Shown here: positions 15,132 to 18,077 of the stretch, one piece after another
Position numbering within the stretch: the stretch's first letter is position 1
Layout: the number at the start of each line of letters is the position of its first letter
Source: Methanobacterium sp.
Lineage (GTDB): Archaea; Methanobacteriota; Methanobacteria; Methanobacteriales; Methanobacteriaceae
Assembly (NCBI GenBank): GCA_003158115.1
Contig: PMGM01000048.1
Location: 1-18,077, forward strand
Direction of reading: 5' to 3'
DNA length: 18,077 bases
Translations under genes and position numbers: made by a program
Notes under the pieces: model-generated
Database searches by the model: none
Told to the model about the DNA's origin: nothing
Seen by the model: only the letters and a program-made list of their open reading frames with translations

Positions 15132-15141
15132 CTATATAAAA
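15132..15141 (-). promoter_or_regulatory. TATA box of the DUF4013 gene
   Basis: On the minus strand TTTTATATAG lies 54-63 bases before the ATG at 15078. It would place the transcript start near 15110, leaving a leader of about 30 bases that includes the SD. Confidence 0.5.
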
Positions 15142-15678
15142 TGGATGTTTTAATCCACTAATATTCGCCTTTATTCTGAAGTATCAATAATGCTTTGTAA
15201 TAATTTAGTAACTCCTTATCAACTGTCTTAATTTTTATATAGATCGCTTGCCTGCTTGATTGCAGGATCGATCAATATAACCAGAGAGAGAAGTTATATA
15301 TGGTGATAATGAAAGCATAATGAGAGCATTCATATGGATGAACTTTGACTCTCATTTTGAGTTCGTTCCATATAGTAAGTGACCAATTCACATACCGCGA
15401 TCACTTTTAATCTTAGCAAATTACACCAATCGACTGAAAATTCATGAACTTTGAATTCTTTTTTTGAGATTACAATAGAACTCTTTCATAATTCAATTAT
15501 TATTACTATATTTTCTAAAGTTATTATAATGTAAAATGACTATTGGTTTGGATTTATGGATTATATGATGCATATACGACTGCAAAAGCTACTACAACTT
15601 GAATTTTTTTAATTTTGTTTTAAATATATGAATTTAATATTTATCTAACATATTATTTTCAAATTTAGTATTCCAATA
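15142..15678. other. Spacer with hairpins and a short direct repeat, no gene
   Basis: CCTGC-TTGATT-GCAGG (15251-15266) is flanked by GATCG (15242-15246) and CGATC (15269-15273), giving a two-part hairpin. GACTC (15346-15350) and GAGTT (15359-15363) form a second possible stem. ATGAACTTTGA occurs at 15338-15348 and again at 15444-15454. No ORF with a ribosome site was seen. The segment 15230-15420 is richer in GC than its surroundings. Confidence 0.45.
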
Positions 15679-16578
15679 TTAGTAATGGGCTTCTTCAGTG
15701 TGTGCTTCGTCTATAAATTTGAGGTTAAATATATCTTCAACGTTTAGATCATTTTTCATATAGCCCAGATCCTTTAATACAGGTATAAATTTCATTGTTG
15801 ATTCGATGTATTTATCAGGAATTTTAGCACAGTAACGTGGAGAGATTTTGTAAGTATCTAAAACAAATTTTTTATCTACAACTCCCATTTCTTGAGAAGC
15901 TATTTCCGCGGCTATTTCAGGTTCATTTCTTATTAAATTAGAGGCATCTTCATGGGCCTTTAAGAAACTTATAATAAAATCTCCTGAATTGGATATTAAT
16001 TCTTTTTGTACAACTATTCCATAGCTTGGATTGTAGGGCCAAAGAGTTTTTGGTGGAAGTATAATTTTGGTATTAAATTGTTTCGATGCTACAGTTGCAA
16101 GGGAAGGTGTACCAACACCAGCAGCTATTTCACCATCTTGAATTGCATCTGGAATAAAATCAGCCCATGGGTAATTGTTGATTGAAATATTTTCTTTCTT
16201 TAAAATGCTTCTTATTATAACATCGTGTATTGAACCTTTAGTTGGTGTTCCAATAGTTTTCTTGTTGAATTGTTTGATAACCGATTCAACATCATCTAAT
16301 TCATTATATGACTGGTATGTTTCATCAGAAATCATTACAGTCCCCTCAATATGTCCACCACCAACACATTTTATTTTCATACCTTTTTCTATACCTATCA
16401 TGACGGGTGGAAGTCCAATATATCCTAAATCTATTTCCTTATCTTTAAATGCCTTGATCATGGCCGGACCTGTTGGAAATAGTATCCAATCAGTTTTTTC
16501 AAGGTTATCAAAGGGAAATTTTCCACTTTTTAAAATGAACGATGTGTGGTATATGGTTGAGAGATATCCGATCCGCAT
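15679..16578 (-). CDS. Substrate-binding-like protein (NMT1/SsuA-type fold) without signal peptide
   Basis: This 299-aa protein resembles ABC substrate-binding proteins of the nitrate/sulfonate/thiamine-precursor group. Supporting segments are GYLSTIYHTSF at the start, GPAMIKAFKDKEIDLGYIGL, then GTPTKGSIHDVIIRSILKKE, and WPYNPSYGIVV. The protein begins MRIGYLSTI with no hydrophobic signal or lipobox, so it is probably cytoplasmic, and no permease or ATPase gene is adjacent. The start ATG has AAGGAG ten bases upstream. Cytoplasmic members of this fold can be enzymes (THI5 or MqnD-like) or sensors, and the sequence does not choose. The C-terminus (DEAHTEEAHY) has two histidines that could bind metal. 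Regulation is suggested by the twin palindromes upstream. Confidence 0.75.
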   Translation of the reverse strand: MRIGYLSTIYHTSFILKSGKFPFDNLEKTDWILFPTGPAMIKAFKDKEIDLGYIGLPPVMIGIEKGMKIKCVGGGHIEGTVMISDETYQSYNELDDVESVIKQFNKKTIGTPTKGSIHDVIIRSILKKENISINNYPWADFIPDAIQDGEIAAGVGTPSLATVASKQFNTKIILPPKTLWPYNPSYGIVVQKELISNSGDFIISFLKAHEDASNLIRNEPEIAAEIASQEMGVVDKKFVLDTYKISPRYCAKIPDKYIESTMKFIPVLKDLGYMKNDLNVEDIFNLKFIDEAHTEEAHY

Positions 16579-16650
16579 TTATTATATACTCCTTATTTTT
16601 CATAATAATTATTTATATTTTATTACTAAAAATATTTACTTTAATTAAAC

Positions 16651-16686
16651 TATAACAATCGTTAATTTATTATAACAATTGTTATA
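16651..16686. promoter_or_regulatory. Tandem operator palindromes upstream of the substrate-binding-like gene
   Basis: TATAACAATTGTTATA (16671-16686) is a perfect 16-bp palindrome. TATAACAATCGTTAAT (16651-16666) is a variant of it. They start exactly 20 bp apart, two DNA turns, on the same face. They lie 73-108 bases before the ATG at 16578. A TATA-like TTTAAATA on the minus strand (about 16686-16693) would make them cover the transcription start (repression). A second one near 16609-16622 would place them upstream (activation). Confidence 0.65.
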
Positions 16687-16925
16687 TTTAAATATTTCTT
16701 ATAAAAATTCTAGATTTAAAAATAATGAAATATCAATTTCTTTAAAATAGAATCAAAATATGATTATTATAAAAAATAGATTATAGAATATTCCGCCAAC
16801 ACATCATATCAATTTGGGAAGTATCCATGATTAAAATACATTAATAAAAAATATATTGAAATTTTATTATCCCATATTTTTAAATCAATCTCATTTCACC
16901 AACTATTTTTATGACTGAAAAATAA
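16687..16925. other. AT-rich spacer, nothing recognised
   Basis: There is no ORF with a ribosome site and no clear repeat. It separates the promoter region of the substrate-binding-like gene from the metallo-beta-lactamase tail fragment. Confidence 0.5.
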
Positions 16926-17033
16926 GTCCAATCAACAATAGATTCTTTTAAGAAGCTTGAAAAGTATGATATTAAGAATATTATAACTTATCATGGAGGA
17001 TTATTCATAGATAGGCCTAATGAAAAAAATTAA
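16926..17033 (+). pseudogene. C-terminal remnant of an MBL-fold hydrolase
   Basis: The open frame reads VQSTIDSFKKLEKYDIKNII then TYHGGLFIDRPNEKN and a stop. The 'SLKKLxKYDIxxIICYHGG' segment is the usual last helix-strand-His motif of metallo-beta-lactamase-fold hydrolases; the His in YHGG is a metal ligand. There is no start codon, and the N-terminal HxHxDH motif is absent. It is a gene tail left by deletion, not a functional gene. Confidence 0.5.
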
Positions 17034-17497
17034 AGATTTAATTTAAAGGGTTAATCATTTGTTAGATATTAATTTAACATATTAGGTACTTTTAATTTAA
17101 GTTATTTTACAGTTTTTTTAACTTAATTTTTTTGAGATTAAAAACTCCATTTTTTCATTTGATAAATCTATTATTTCAATATATCTTATTATTTCCCGAA
17201 CTAAGGCACTAATAATTACTATTTTAATGAGTTACTATTACTTCAATTAAAATGGTTATACTCATACTCAAAATAATAGTATGGATATATCAAGAAATTG
17301 ATGTATAAAATTGAGGATTAATAGGTTTCAATAATAACCATATGTTATTGCAATTGATTAAGAACTGATAAGATCCCATTAGAACAAGTTTTAGAGAATG
17401 GCAGTTGCATTTCGAAAGTATGGACAAAAGAAGATCTTATTTCTTTGTAGTTTTCAATTTTTTCAGCTTGTCACATCTTATAACATTATTATTCATC
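17034..17497. other. AT-rich spacer with one coding-like scrap
   Basis: Near 17354-17443 one frame reads LRTDKIPLEQVLENGSCISK then VWTKEDLISL and a stop, with no start codon. It looks like the end of a lost protein but was not recognised. The rest is AT-rich, with no clear signals. Confidence 0.35.
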
Positions 17498-17509
17498 ATA
17501 AATATATAT
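17498..17509 (+). promoter_or_regulatory. Candidate TATA box for the 52-aa membrane protein
   Basis: ATAAATATATAT lies about 55-66 bases before the ATG at 17564. It would start a transcript near 17530 with a leader of about 30 bases containing the SD GGGGAG. Confidence 0.5.
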
Positions 17510-17563
17510 GTTTGATAAAACAAATAATATAATTAGATAAAAAATTTTGGGGAGTTGAAAAAA

Positions 17564-17722
17564 ATGGTAGAGACACAACAAGCTAGTGGTGGTTCATTAC
17601 TGGGACTTGCTATAATTTTCTTAATTATTTTGCTATTGTTCCCAGCTTTCGCTCTGTGGCTATTATATGTGGCAATAGTAGTAATGATAATTCTCGGGAT
17701 TGTATCACTAATAGCCAGATAA
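17564..17722 (+). CDS. Small hydrophobic membrane protein (52 aa)
   Basis: MVETQQASGGSLLGLAIIFL continues with hydrophobic residues to IVSLIAR and a stop. The chain has a short polar N-terminus and then about 38 nearly unbroken hydrophobic residues: one long or two tightly packed membrane helices with a PAF kink near residue 28. The SD GGGGAG (17549-17554) is nine bases before the ATG, and a TATA box lies upstream, so this is a well-signalled gene despite its size. The function is unknown. Confidence 0.75.
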   Translation: MVETQQASGGSLLGLAIIFLIILLLFPAFALWLLYVAIVVMIILGIVSLIAR

Positions 17723-17784
17723 TTCCCAGTTAGAAAATCAAAATCTTTTATTTTTTTTGGAAATTCAAATATATGAACAAAATC

Positions 17785-17862
17785 ATCAGGAGTAGTTTTT
17801 TTTTTACAATTTTAAACTTGAAACTATCATTTTTAACGAATAGATTCATCTAACCTCCTGAT
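17785..17862. repeat. Inverted repeat ATCAGGAG / CTCCTGAT between convergent genes
   Basis: Perfect 8-base arms at 17785-17792 and 17855-17862 enclose 62 bases, and a ten-T run follows the left arm. The site lies between the convergent 52-aa gene and the minus-strand gene at the window edge, and may contribute to termination. Confidence 0.35.
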
Positions 17863-17886
17863 ATGATACTATAATGTCTTAACCAA

Positions 17887-18077
17887 TTAATTATTGCTTT
17901 TATCTGTTTTATTCTTATTATTGCCATCCATGCCCAAACCATATGTTATGGAGAATGTAGTGAATGCGGATAAGAAAATGGGTAAGGAGTCTGTGAATGG
18001 TACTCCTACTACTATTATGCCAACTGCTGCTAATGCCACTGGGATGGGTACTACTGCTGCGGGGACTATAACAATCC
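17887..18077 (-). CDS. C-terminal end of a membrane protein (continues outside window)
   Basis: The minus-strand frame is open from the window edge to TAA at 17887: IVIVPAAVVPIPVALAAVGI, then VPFTDSLPIFLSAFTTFSIT, then a hydrophilic tail, YGLGMDGNNKNKTDKSNN. The sequence shows at least two hydrophobic segments followed by a short charged, Asn- and Lys-rich tail, which is how an integral membrane protein would end. No family is recognised from this fragment. Confidence 0.6.
   Translation of the reverse strand, partial: IVIVPAAVVPIPVALAAVGIIVVGVPFTDSLPIFLSAFTTFSITYGLGMDGNNKNKTDKSNN

Noticed and set aside
16175..16648. 157-codon + strand ORF
   Set aside because: It is antisense to the well-supported substrate-binding-like gene and its promoter.
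1..18077. CRISPR array, rRNA or intact tRNA
   Set aside because: No regularly spaced repeats and no rRNA-like or complete tRNA-like segments were seen on either strand by reading; no dedicated scan could be run.

Overview
The window looks like chromosome of a hydrogenotrophic methanogen of the Methanobacterium type. The evidence is an HdrCBA heterodisulfide reductase cluster, archaeal TATA elements, archaeal-type Shine-Dalgarno (SD) sites, methanogen-type DUF4013 and THUMP proteins, and very AT-rich DNA. This rests on gene content and style, not on a database match.

Bases 1-6591 (+ strand) are dense metabolic genes: the 3' part of an FAD-dependent GMC-type oxidoreductase carrying extra cysteine motifs, a ThiF/MoeB-type E1-like enzyme, then hdrC-hdrB-hdrA. 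hdrC and hdrB overlap by one base, and hdrA follows after 92 bases with its own candidate TATA box and a very strong SD. This Hdr set is not canonical. HdrA carries a C-terminal MvhD-like extension in which every expected [2Fe-2S] cysteine is replaced. HdrB has Thr-Cys instead of Cys-Cys in its second CCG motif. This variant Hdr is the most promising candidate for an undescribed system: a bifurcation-type flavoprotein whose fused electron-entry domain has lost its cluster.

Bases 6592-14200 are sparse and contain many broken genes. There is a frameshifted histidine-kinase tail, a solitary long HisG-family gene with a leaderless-looking promoter, a split small ORF, a zinc-ribbon protein and a THUMP protein (both -). 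Next come two small ORFs, then a truncated TM2-like membrane gene that runs head-on into a truncated 4Fe-4S protein gene at an apparent deletion junction. The region ends with an almost complete HEPN-like gene (-), broken by two one-base deletions and one stop, which follows the last ~40 codons of an Mrr-type restriction endonuclease. The last two look like a decayed defence module.

Bases 14200-18077 hold a DUF4013 membrane protein (-), a substrate-binding-like protein with no signal peptide (-) behind two tandem operator palindromes, a metallo-beta-lactamase-fold tail fragment, a 52-residue membrane protein (+), and the C-terminal end of a membrane protein running off the window (-).

Several ORFs in the sparse part have a good SD but a near-cognate codon (ATC, ATA, CTG) where ATG is expected. 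This may reflect start-codon decay or genuine near-cognate initiation. Indels in short homopolymers could also be assembly errors, so the pseudogene calls depend on sequence quality.
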